From assembly GCA_003427395.1 (NCBI GenBank), contig BFEA01000847.1, forward strand, positions 466,736 to 489,862: DNA of 23,127 nucleotides, read 5' to 3'. The notes under the pieces are model-generated. The model saw only the letters and a list, made by a program, of their open reading frames with translations, did not search any database and had not been told where the DNA came from. This DNA comes from Chara braunii. Lineage: Eukaryota; Streptophyta; Charophyceae; Charales; Characeae. Every line of letters starts with the position of its first letter. Positions within the stretch are counted from its first letter, which is position 1. The translations under genes and the position numbers were made by a program. Below are positions 1 to 8,856 of this stretch, in pieces.

Positions 1-285
1 AATGGGGTGCTCTGCACAGTTCCCGATCTCAAGTGAAGTCCCCCTGTCTATGTGCGTGGGGTCTGTTTGAGTGCCTACGGAACGCGTGGATAACCTCCGC
101 CTGACTCTCCCCCTCACGAGGGCTCGCCGATACCTCGCACGCCTGTCCCACGAGATGGTGCTCGAACTTTCTGTGTCAGACGTCTCCTCTCTCGCCCATC
201 GAGGTCATAGCTCAAGCTCGGTCGAGACCATGCCTCGCAGGGAACCCGATCCGATAAGACAACGCTCCCGAGGCCCGTTGGTGGA

Positions 286-700
286 AGTACCTTTTCAAAG
301 GCCCGGTTCGAAATTGTGCCCTTCCGGCGTCCTCGAGCCTCAAGATGACCGACCAGAACCTCCAGACTGTCGTAAACCCCTCGGAATTCCCTGGTCACGA
401 AGTACCCCTTCGATAGCCCGGTTCGGACTCGTGCCTCTTCGGTCCCAACAAGGCTCGGATAGGCCCGCCTGGATCACTAGACTGCCGTAGGAATGTCAAA
501 GGGCTCAAAAGTCAAAGTACCCCTTCGAAAGCCCGGTTCGGACTCGTGTCCCTTCGAGGCCAACAAAGCTCGGTTAGGCCCGCCTGGGTCACCAGACTGC
601 CAAAGGAATGTCAAAGGGGCTCAAAAGCCAAAGTACCCGTTTGAAAGCCCACTTCGCGGTCGTATCTCTTCGCAAACATACCCCTTGCAAAGCCCACTTT
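286..700. repeat. 115-bp tandem repeat in left LTR
   Basis: The landmark AGTACC recurs at 286, 401, 516 and 632, a period of 115-116 bp. Each unit carries a GCCCGGTTCG-type segment, an AAGGCTCGG-type segment and GGAATGTCAAAGG or a relative. The first unit is the most diverged and the last runs into the shorter array that follows. Confidence 0.85.
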
Positions 701-909
701 GGATTGTGCCTCTTCGCGAACGTACCTTTTGGTCTTGCCTTCCCGCGAGCGTCCCCTTTGGTCGTGCCTTTTCGCGAACGTACCCCTTTGGGCATCCCTT
801 ATCGTGAAAGTAGCCCTTGGTCATGCCTTTTCGCAAAAGTACCTCTTGGTCGTGCCCTTTCGCGAAAGTACCCCTTGGTCGTGCCTTTCCGCGAAAGTAC
901 CCTTCCGGA
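660..909. repeat. 29-30-bp minisatellite in left LTR
   Basis: CGCGAA or close variants recur at 715, 744, 773, 803, 832, 861 and 891, a period of 29-30 bp. The consensus is roughly TCGCGAAAGTACCCCTTGG followed by TCGTGCCTTT. About seven to eight units are present, each slightly diverged. Confidence 0.88.
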
Positions 910-929
910 AAGCCTGCTTCTCCAAGTAC

Positions 930-1135
930 CCGCTCGGTTATAGAGTCCGCTCGGTAAAAAGCTTACTTGTTAAAGTGTCCGTTCGGTAAAATGCCCCCCT
1001 CGGTAGAACGCCCTTCCAGTAGAACGCCCTCCGTTTGGAATAGTACCAGTTCGGTTCGCGTCCCTTTGCGAGGCCCCGTTCGGTAAACGAGTCCGCCCCG
1101 TAAATGCCAGTTCGGTAAGTGCCCGCCCGGTAATG
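930..1135. repeat. Short irregular CGGTAA-type repeats in left LTR
   Basis: TCGGTAAA, CCGGTAA, CAGTAGAACGCCC and relatives recur at irregular spacing of roughly 15-30 bp between the 29-30-bp array and the 59-bp duplication. They look like an older, decayed array. Confidence 0.6.
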
Positions 1136-1145
1136 TGCCTTTTTG

Positions 1146-1257
1146 CAAAGTGCCCCCCTCGAGGTGCCAAATCCGTAAAGTACCCCCTCAATGTGCCCTT
1201 TTCGCAAAGTGTCCCCCTCGAAGTGCCAAATCCGTAAAGTACCCCCTCAATGTGCCC
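1146..1257. repeat. 59-bp tandem duplication in left LTR
   Basis: GTGCCAAATCCGTAAAGTAC followed by CCCCTCAATGTGCCC occurs at 1164 and again at 1223, a period of 59 bp. The preceding GCAAAGTG(C/T)CCCCCTCG is also duplicated. Confidence 0.85.
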
Positions 1258-1567
1258 TGTAGGACGCGCTCGGGAGCGCCCAGTTCTCATGTACTCGAAA
1301 AGGAGGGGGCTCTCAATGCATCTGTTTACTGATGTCCAGGCAACGTCTCTCCTAGGCCCGGTTCACTGGTACCCTGTCTGCAGCTCGCAACTCGTTCCCC
1401 CGGTAACTCAACCGTGCGTCAAAAGGCGGCGTTTTGATGAGTGGCAATCGTAATCTACTGCAGCGGGGCGCCATACACGTACGAGCTTGCGTATCCGCTG
1501 CCCTTATCCGTGTGAAGACCACCCGTGTGCGGCGTTCTTGCGCCCGAGCCCACGAGCGCGCGCTGGT

Positions 1568-1606
1568 GGGGGCTGAAAATCCTTGTGTCAGTAATTCGAA
1601 TCCACT
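1568..1606 (+). other. tRNA-Phe-like 3' half, decayed copy in left LTR
   Basis: An anticodon-arm-like stem (GGGGG 1568-1572 with TCCTT 1580-1584) encloses the loop CTGAAAA with GAA in the anticodon position. A GTGTC variable-loop-like stretch follows, then a T-loop TTCGAAT whose stem (AGTAA/CCACT) has lost pairing relative to the right LTR. No D arm or matching acceptor stem is seen, so this is a remnant and not a functional tRNA gene. Confidence 0.55.
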
Positions 1607-1844
1607 ACTCGGTGTCCCCGCATTCAGCACGAGTGCGTGCGGATGCGTGCAGGTTCCCCGTTGCCTCGTTCTTCTGCACAAGCTCGAGCTGACGCGCCAG
1701 CGGAACTCTACCCCGCAGTCTCCCCGCGCAGCTCTCCAACGTTACCTCGATCTGATGCGCGGGCGCGCGCTGATGCGCGCGGTTCTCTTCTGCTGTTTCG
1801 TGCTGTTCCGTGCAGGTGCCCGTGCGTGCGTCGATGCCTAGGGT

Positions 1845-2220
1845 TCACCCCCGCTATCCCGTGAGGTGCACGTGTGCGAGCGGATGCTCACGACTCTCCC
1901 TCGCTACCCTGTGCAGATGCGTGTGCTTGCGCGAATGCCCGCGACTCTTCCCCGCTATCCCTGTGCGGGTGCGCGTGCTTGCGCGAATGCCCGCGGCTCT
2001 CCCCCGCTATCCATGTACGGGTGCGAGTGCTCGCGCGAATGCTCGCGACTCTTTCCCGCTATCCCTGTGCGGATGCGCATGCTTGCGCGAATGCCGGCGG
2101 CTCTCCCCCGCTATCCCAGTACGGGTGCACGTGCTTGAGCGGATGCCCGCGGCTCTCCCCCGCTATCCCGTGCGGTGCACGCGTGCGAGCGGGTGCTCGC
2201 AGCTCTTCCCTGCAATCCCT
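1845..2220. repeat. 52-bp minisatellite in left LTR
   Basis: CTATCC recurs at 1955, 2007, 2059, 2111 and 2163, exactly 52 bp apart, with further units at 1855 and 1903 (CTACCC). Each unit carries GCGCGAATGCCCGCG(G/A)CTCT or a variant. Because 52 is not a multiple of 3, the array creates long open frames on the + strand that are not genes. Confidence 0.92.
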
Positions 2221-2446
2221 CAGCAGGTGCGCGTGTACTCGTGGATACGCGCGGCTCCCCCTTTCGAGTCCCTACCTACTGCACGTGAGTGCGCACTAGC
2301 GCGCGCGACTCCCCCTCGTGCCACTTCATACCGCGCACGAGTGCGCTTTAATGCGCGCAGATCCCCCTCCTCGGATCCCTACCTGATGGAGTGTGGACGC
2401 ACGCTGGCGGAGCCTGCCCCGCGTATAGGCGTGCTTTTGTGCGCGA

Positions 2447-3588
2447 AGCTCTTCCGCGTTCCTCCGCGCTGGTGTATGTGGCGGTGTGGTGGCGCTGATG
2501 CTCGCATGAGGACTGTGCGCTCTGGGGTTCGTGTTGCAGTCGTGCGTCGAGACAGACCTGCGCTCTGAAGGCTATACGTTGAAGCACATCGTGCCCACGT
2601 GCTCCGAGCTTGTCGGGAGGGTGCCCGTGCACCCTTTATAACGCTTACCTGCGCTCGTATGTTCGTGCATCAGGGAGGTGTCCTCTTCTCCCAGGCGTCT
2701 TCAACTCGCAAGTGTCCTCAGTCTCGTCTCTCCCCCGTGCCCTCGACTAGTGCATACCTGAACTTGCCCCGTCCGTGATCCCTCATGCGTTGTCTCCTGT
2801 GCCCATGCTTGTGCACGCGAGAAGCGCGCGCTTTTTTGTACACGTGCCAAGTTCCGTGCGTGTCCCAGTCCCATACGCCTCAGATCGGTGCATCTCCCCT
2901 GCATGCGCGCGCGTGTGCTCCCGTTCGTGCACGTCCAAGTCTCGTACGCGTCGCCCTTCCCATGGTCTATTCCGTGCTCATGCTCTCCCATGCGAGAAGT
3001 TCCCCCGTTCGTGCTCGTGCGTAGTCCCCTGCGCATGTCCCACACGTGCGAGTGCTCCGTGCGTGTCTCCAGTTCGCTTAAGTGGGAAGTGTCCCTCGTT
3101 TGCGCGCGTACCCAGTGCGCTCCTGTTCGTGCGTCCGGGAAGTGCCCCGACTCAAGGCCGTGTTCGACTTTTAAGCTTTGCAGGGTTCAAGCCTCTCCCT
3201 CTGGAGGCCGTCACAAGCTGCAGCGCCTCCGGTACTCAGCCCGTTTAAGCCCCCGAAAAGTTTTTGTCGAGGGGGGTCTTTTTGTCGGGAACCGGACCTT
3301 TTGCAGCGCCCCGGTACCCGACCTATTTTCGATCCTGCCCCGGGCCTGCCTTGGCCTTGGTGGTCCCCACTCATAAGTGATACCAACCCCCCTTGTGAAG
3401 GTCACGCGGGCCCTCCCAAAATTCTAGGCCGGGAGGCCCATCTCCGAGTCCTAGGCCCGCACCGTTCTCCTCTTAGTGTCGAGGGCCCTGCGTAGGCCCG
3501 ATCCCACTGCTTATTCACGCAGGATATCCTCGAGAATCTAGTCACTCGAGGCAACTTCGGACACCGTCACCGCTCAAAACGCCCGTAG
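2447..3588. other. LTR segment present only in the left copy
   Basis: This stretch is GC-rich with recurring CGTGC and GTGCGCGC-like words. It has no counterpart in the right LTR, where the sequence passes directly from a copy of about 2446 to a copy of about 3588. The right-hand junction lies in a GCACGCTGG(T/C)GGAGCCT-like duplication. No gene is recognised here. It may be a deletion in the right copy, an expansion in the left, or an assembly collapse. Confidence 0.7.
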
Positions 3589-3946
3589 CCTCACGATAAA
3601 CGCCCGGTGGCTCCGTTCCCTCGACCATTTCGCCGGCCTCTAGTATCGTCTCGACCTTTTACGGCCGTACCCTCTCGTCCAACCCCTCGGTAGTTGTTCG
3701 TTCTGGTAGCCTCTTTGTGTTCGTCGGTAGCTTACGTCTTAGGTCCTCTTCACAAAATTACCGTTGTTCAACGCTCGAGCCCGTTTGAACTGAATGTCGT
3801 AGGTCGGCCATCCGTTCCGTCAACATGTCGTGGCATTTTACCCGTGGTCGGTGAGCTCCTGTCAGGTAGAAACCAACAAATAGAAACCTTGTAGCGCACC
3901 CTTGTAAGAGAAGTAAAGGGCGGCGTAGGGTTGGAGCCGCCCGACA

Positions 3947-3962
3947 GCAGCCCCCCCCCCAT
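3947..3962 (-). promoter_or_regulatory. Polypurine tract (plus-strand primer) next to 3' LTR
   Basis: On the element strand the sequence just before the LTR start TGTC is AATGGGGGGGGGGCTGC, with ten consecutive G (C run at 3951-3960 on the + strand). A purine run abutting the 3' LTR is where second-strand synthesis is primed in LTR retrotransposons. The last four bases (CTGC) are not pure purine, so the exact primer end is uncertain. Confidence 0.7.
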
Positions 3963-4115
3963 TATCGACGTCCCCGGCGAGCGATCTGGATATATCCTGG
4001 AAAAAGGGAGAAAAAAAGCTGACTCCTAATCTCTACCCATCAACCCAAGATTGTCTTCTTTTTCCTCACCGAGTCCCTTTTTGTTGTTTTTTCTTCTTTC
4101 TTTGTTTCTTCTTAA
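3963..4115 (-). other. Non-coding 3' region between pol and polypurine tract
   Basis: About 150 bp are strongly pyrimidine-rich on the + strand and so purine-rich on the element strand, with TTCTTCTTTC-like runs near 4080-4120. No open frame of note is present. It fits the 3' untranslated part of the element. Confidence 0.6.
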
Positions 4116-5828
4116 TTAATCTCTTTTGACCCCTAATCGGTTGGTGGACCTCCGTTGCCTGTTCTCATAGCAGCGCAAACTCTCTATCTTGTCCACTACC
4201 AGTGTGGTCTTAATAGTCTCCTTGCCCCTTCGCTTATTTTCCTTCCTCAACCCGGCCGATTCTACGACTTCACACTTCTTCTTCTTCGTGCCTTTCCATT
4301 GTCTACCCTTGACTCCTAGGGCCTTCTCTTTTCCCTTTCTTGTAGACATCTTAGAGGATTCTCTTGTCTCATGAGTGACCTCCTTTGTAGGGTCTACCTC
4401 GCGCTTCTACAGGCGTCCTTCTAGTCACTTGTCGACTCCTTTTTTCTCTTTATCCTTCCGCAGATGTAAAGTAGGCTCCTTTCGTTCCTTAAAGACTTTT
4501 AAGCGAGCACCTGATACTGGTTCCGCCCACCTAGCCCCATTTAGTTCCTCTATCAGATAGGCTCCACCTTCCAGCCTCTTTACCACACGATAGGGCCCCA
4601 TCCATCGGTTCGCTAACTTCCCAGTCCAAGTCCTTTCTAACGAAGAATCGTAAAGCAAGACTAGACCTCCCTCGGGTATCCCTTCCTGCCTGACTCAGAT
4701 ATTCTTATCCCATCTCTCCTTCTTCTTTCCCCTTTGGATCTTTAGCTTTTCCGTAGCATCCAGAGTATTATCTTCAAGGGTCTCGGCTATTTGTTTGACT
4801 CTAGCGGCCAACAATTGTTCTCTAGTCGAGACTCCCTCCCAGTCAATCATCTGCCAAGAATCGATATGAAATTCTATTGGTAAGGGGCAGTGTCTGCCAA
4901 ACCACAAAGTGTAGGGGGGATATCTCGTGGTTGATCGAACGGTAATGTTATCCGCCCAGACAGCGAATCTTAGATACCTAGGCCACTTTTTTTCCTTTCC
5001 TTCACACCATTTGGCGAGCGCATTCACTCGAGACTGATGCCCCCTCTCTACAGGAGCGTTAGTTTGGGGATGTTATGTCGTGGACAGCGACACCCGTATT
5101 CCCGCCTTCTGGAGCAGTTTCTGAACTTCTTTGGCCATGAATTATGACCCCCTATCCATAACAATCTTCCCCACACAACCATATCGAGTGATATACTCCG
5201 TTAGATATCCACTAACAGCCTTGCCGGTTTTCTGCTTCAATGGTCATGCCTCCACAAACCCGGTCAGGTCGTCCCTAATGTCCATGATATAATTCATTCC
5301 CCCTTCTCCCTTGGGCATCTTAACTCAATCCACGTGAACTTTTTGACCTACGGCTGTAGGGTACGAAGGAAACAGTGGTTCCTTATACTTAACTACAGCC
5401 CTTTTCTAACACTCCAGGCACGTGAGACAATACGCCTCCACGTCCCTATATAGACCATCCCACTAATAAAGGTTCCTGACCTTCTCAAAGGTTCCTTTCA
5501 CTCCTCTGTGTCCCCCAACGACGCCGTTGTGAAGTTCCGCTATTATGTCTCATTGCTCACCCTCGTCACAGACGACCCTCATTGGCATCTCATTCTTAGG
5601 TGGCCTCTTAAAGAGGTGACCCGCCCTTAAGCAATACTGTTGAGCCTCCTTCCTAACCCTGTCATCCAACTCGGCCTCACCTATGAGATACCGCCCTATC
5701 CGGTGGTATTTCCCCGTATAGAAGTTGTCGAGGAATAACGGAGTCCTGGCTGCACTTGTCTTTACTCTTAGAGAGCCTATCTCCATCTGTAAAAACTTGT
5801 CAACTCCTTCGGGAGATCCTAGATCTCC
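4116..5828 (-). pseudogene. Integrase with basic C-terminal tail, broken by stops
   Basis: Integrase joins retroelement cDNA to host DNA. One reading frame runs from 5828 to 4116 with no frameshift but about ten in-frame stops: 5550, 5463, 5406, 5325, 5244, 5142, 5073, 4695, 4425 and 4407 (low coordinate of each). Seen in order: an HHCC zinc-binding region (H-x6-H, then CLTC); the catalytic triad D (5328-5330), D (5154-5156) and E (5046-5048), with exactly 35 codons between the second D and E; and a GPY motif (WMGPYRVV) in the C-terminal domain. A Lys/Arg-rich tail follows to 4116. Most stops replace Trp, Gln or Arg codons by a single C-to-T or G-to-A change. One (5073) sits at the usual Tyr before HPQTN, which a transition cannot explain. 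The frame before 5828 differs from that of RNase H. Confidence 0.92.
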
Positions 5829-5833
5829 TTCTT

Positions 5834-7513
5834 CTATGATAAGCCATCCGCTACTGAATTTTTCTTAGCCCCCGATATCCGTTCCACCACATAGTCGAAC
5901 ATTCTTATATGCATGAACTATCTAGTAATTGTGGGATCTGTCAACGAAAAATCTTTCTATAGGACGGCCGCCACCGCCGTTGGGTCAACCCGCAGTACAA
6001 ATCTTCGTCCGTAAATGTAATGACGAAAGACATTCAGGCAGTGTAGCACCCCTAGAACTTCTTTCTTAAACTGTGAGTAGTTTCTCTCAGTGGTGTTTAA
6101 GGTCTTACTCTCGAATCTAAGAGGTCTCTCACGGCCCTCCTGGTCTTTCTGAGCTAAGACTCCCCCAATGGAGGCAGGTCCCACATCCGTGCATACTACA
6201 AACGGTCGCTTCTCCTCGTCCTCAAAGTAAGGAACACCGAGAATTTGTCCCCCTTCTTTAAATTCATCCTTTAGGGCTCTCACAGTATCCTCTTGCTCAC
6301 TCGTCCAACTCCATTCCACTTCTTCGCGCAAGAGCCTCCTTAGCGGCTCGGCCTTTCCAGCATAGCCCTTTATAAAGTTCTTCCAGAACCCAACTACCCC
6401 CAGAAACTGACGTATATCGGTAATATGTTGTAACAGAGTAGGCCAGTTCATAAGCTTCTCTAACTTCGCGGGGTCCGGTCTTCTACCATCCTTGTCACAG
6501 ATGTAGCCTAGTATCTTTATAGAAGACACTGCCCACCTACTTTTAGTTCCACTTACGGTTAGATTAGCATCCTCCAACTTCACCAGCAGCTTCTTAATAT
6601 CTTCTGTGAGGGTGGCGACGAACCTCCGTACTCCAGGCCTCACCTCAGTCTCGTCCTTCTCGTAGGGTCCCTTGATTGGGAAGTCATCCAGGAAAACCTC
6701 TACCAGATTCGGTATGAGTTTTCCTAGGACAGCCACCATTGCTCTTTGAAAGACCGCCACGCCATTGGTCCACCCCATAGGCACCACCATCATCTGTATT
6801 AGCCCCAACGGCGTATGCATTACAGTTAGGTGTCGGTCTCGGTAATCAAGCGGAATCTCGCCGTAGCCTGAGAAAAGGTCGCAGACCGAGTAAATCGAGC
6901 GCTCGGCAGTTCCCTCAGAGAGAAGATCCGCGTTCGGAATAGATCCGACGTCCCTAACTGTAACCTTATTCGTTTTCTGGAGGTTTTGTATCCATCGGAG
7001 CTTCCCATTCGACTTCCGAATAAAAAAATATTTATTGGCGTCGACGCTCTCACACGGTTCTGCTACGAATGTTCTTATCTTCTCCTTCAATAAATCCACT
7101 ATCATCTCCTTCTCCTTTTGCGCGCACTTCCAACCGGCATGATTCCACGGCACGTGCGGCACCGTATAGATCCTCGCGGGCTTAGCATATCTGGGATATA
7201 TCCTTCCTCTCTCCACGTCACAAAAGGCTACTGCCTTGTCGCACGCTCTTAAGGTGTCTATTATCAACTCCCTCTCTTCTTTAGTTATGTTCCTGTCTCC
7301 TATGTTCATCCCCTCTATCTTGTCATCGTTAATTCTTTGCCCTTTAGTAACCTTTCGCTCCCTAATCATCTGAGTGATCTCTTCCTCAGTGATTCCTATC
7401 TCCCCGGTCCTATCACGGCTGACCGCGGCTGGTTTGACTTTTAGTGCTACAGGTTTGTATCTTTTTCTCCCGCCGGGTGGGGGAATTCCTCCAAAAAAAA
7501 TAGGTTCATGCAC
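5834..7513 (-). pseudogene. Reverse transcriptase and RNase H of Ty3/Gypsy pol
   Basis: This is the longest surviving frame, 518 codons open from 7513 to 5957. It copies element RNA into DNA and removes the RNA strand. Visible residues: RT motif A with Asp at about residue 212 (VCDLFSGYG), motif B around 234-258 (TPLGLIQMMVVPMGWTN), and motif C FLDDF with the catalytic Asp pair at 276-277. RNase H has Asp 443 (CTDVGP), Glu 485 (FKKEV) and Asp 510 (RVDPTA). The YxDD box reads VFLDD, normal for many Gypsy elements. The frame then stops at 5957, 5918 and 5834 while the translation stays pol-like (SLTDPT, FDYVVERI), and changes frame near 5830. The apparent N-terminus overlaps the protease frame at an A8 run (7493-7500). 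Confidence 0.95.
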
Positions 7514-8186
7514 CCACCAAACTCGTCGTCGTCAACCTCCTTCTCATAAGTCATTCCATCGACCACATACTTGCCCTCCAAGTCCTCAACTTCAATCTTC
7601 GTCCCTTTCACTTTATGCGGTCCAAGAGTGACTTCCTCGGGAATCATCTGACAACTTCTCGTTTTTAACAGTCCCTTGTTCTGTAGGGAAACCTTATGAC
7701 GCTTGTCAAATTCATTCACAGTTTTTAGGGTGACTCTGCTTCCCTCGGACCCGTGTATGGTAATCGTCTGACTCCCATCACGCTTATTCTTGGTGGTGGC
7801 ATTGACACGTGTCAGCCATGTTCGTCCAAGGATTAGCTCCGACGAGCAGTGTTCAACTGTAAATACAGGTACAGTGGTTTCGACCCCAGCGACTACGACT
7901 TTGGCTTTATGGCACACCCCTAGCGCAGGTTGCTTTGGCTTATTGGTTGATACCATGGTCATGGCTACACTCTTGTCGACCTCTAGACCCAACTTTCGGG
8001 CCACTTTATCCTCACAGACGGTAGACTCAGACCCGTTGTCTACTATAGCTTCCATCCTTATCCCATTGACGGTGGGGTTCAACTTTCCGCTACCAAGAAC
8101 ATAGAAATAATCACCTCCACCATCATTGGTTTCTACACGCTCTACTCCCCCTTTCTCCGCCGCTAGAACAGGATGTCTTCGTTTCT
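7447..8186 (-). pseudogene. Retropepsin-type aspartic protease
   Basis: The frame is open from about 8186 to the stop at 7447; the first Met-like start would be near 8082. The flap-to-active-site layout is that of a retroelement protease. The active-site motif is VDNGSESTV (DNG in place of the more common DTG), and about 55 residues on is ELILGRTWL, the hydrophobic-hydrophobic-Gly motif of the second half of the fold. The enzyme matures the polyprotein. It lies between gag and RT, as expected. The upstream linker is in another frame (indel near 8170-8190), and the junction to RT needs a -1 shift at 7493-7500. Confidence 0.85.
7493..7500 (-). promoter_or_regulatory. T8 run at the protease/RT frame change
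   Basis: On the element strand the sequence is CCTATTTTTTTTGG. The protease frame reads CTA TTT TTT TTG. A -1 slip on the T run enters the RT frame (TTT GGA GGA). This could be a programmed -1 frameshift site or a one-base homopolymer indel in a dead copy. The protease frame ends soon after, at 7447, which leaves both options open. Confidence 0.45.
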
Positions 8187-8856
8187 ATCTTCGGCTCGCT
8201 TGAGGCCGCAGCCTCAGCTAGTGGCACCTTAGCCTTCTTCATCATTCCTATTAGCTCATCTCGCGCTGGTCCACAACTAAGTATGAATTCTTTCAAGGTA
8301 ATCGGAATGGGCATATCCATAGCGATCCTTAACGGCTCCCTCAAATCTACCTCATCCAGTGAACTTTTCAAATGCTTCTTGGCCCCTCTTTTTCTAGGGG
8401 ACTAAGATGACTTAGGCGACTCCACTTGTTCATCAGTCATTGGTTGGTCTTGGTCTTCTTTCTTTCCTTTACTCGATTTGCCAACATCCTGAGTGCAAAC
8501 GTACACTTCACCATTATCCTCTCTATCTTCAAACTTAATAAAAAAAATCCTCATCCCTTGGCTTTCCAGTAGCTCTTCAAGATCTTTCTCAAATGTCACT
8601 CGGGAAACCTTCGCTACCGCTGGCTCTTGTGCGTGTTTCCCCTTTGCCTCATTCATCCTTCGCCTCCTGATATCTACATTGATCTTCATCGAGGGTAGGA
8701 AGGGCACTGGCTTCTCTTCATCCGCCCACATCACATACTTCCGATCATTTAACTCGATGATGTCATCCGTCAGGGCTTCCATCATCGCACGACAGTCTCT
8801 CTTTTGCTGGTCCTCGTCCCCACAGTAGATGCAGCCCTTACTATTCCAGTCCGCTT
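8123..8856 (-). pseudogene. C-terminal gag: zinc knuckle and linker to protease
   Basis: In a frame different from upstream gag, a zinc knuckle is encoded at 8833-8792 as CIYCGDEDQQKRDC. The spacing is C-x2-C-x4-Q-x4-C, so the His of the usual CCHC knuckle is replaced by Gln. Such knuckles bind element RNA during packaging. After it come about 200 residues of charged linker, with an in-frame TAG at 8402 and an acidic stretch, ending at a stop at 8123. A frameshift near 8850 separates this piece from the gag body and another near 8180 separates it from protease. Confidence 0.75.

Larger units (their letters stand above)
3..3946 (-). repeat. Left LTR (3' LTR of the minus-strand element)
   Basis: This is a direct repeat of 16200-19041. 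On the + strand it begins TGGGGTGC at 3 and ends CCGACA at 3946, so on the element strand it starts TGTC and ends CCCCA. It carries at least four tandem-repeat arrays and a tRNA-like segment, annotated separately. Over about 250 bp (96-345) I counted 14 mismatches to the right copy, mostly transitions. It contains about 1.1 kb (2447-3588) that the right copy lacks, and about 95 bp near 3770-3866 also missing there. Open frames on the + strand here are by-products of the repeats. No host gene is visible. Confidence 0.9.

Noticed and set aside
71-490. A 139-codon + strand frame, present again at 16268-16687
   Set aside because: It is duplicated only because it lies in the LTR. It has no recognisable domain, overlaps the 115-bp repeats, and is antisense to the retrotransposon.
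286-909. A CRISPR-like array from the regular 29-30-bp and 115-bp repeats
   Set aside because: The repeats are head-to-tail without unique spacers, in a eukaryotic LTR, and there are no cas genes.
1300-1325. AAGGAGGGGG followed by an ATG, resembling a bacterial ribosome binding site
   Set aside because: The context is eukaryotic repeat DNA and the following frame is short with no domain. Coincidence.
1810-2568. A 252-codon + strand open frame, Arg/Cys/Pro-rich, and similar overlapping frames in both LTRs
   Set aside because: It runs through the 52-bp array. Because the period is not a multiple of 3, all three frames stay open across the repeats. The composition is repetitive, with no domain, and is antisense to the element.
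4116-5828. Repair of the stops by U-to-C RNA editing, as in hornwort or fern organelles
   Set aside because: Editing could restore Gln and Arg codons but not the Trp-to-TGA and Trp-to-TAG changes, which are G-to-A.
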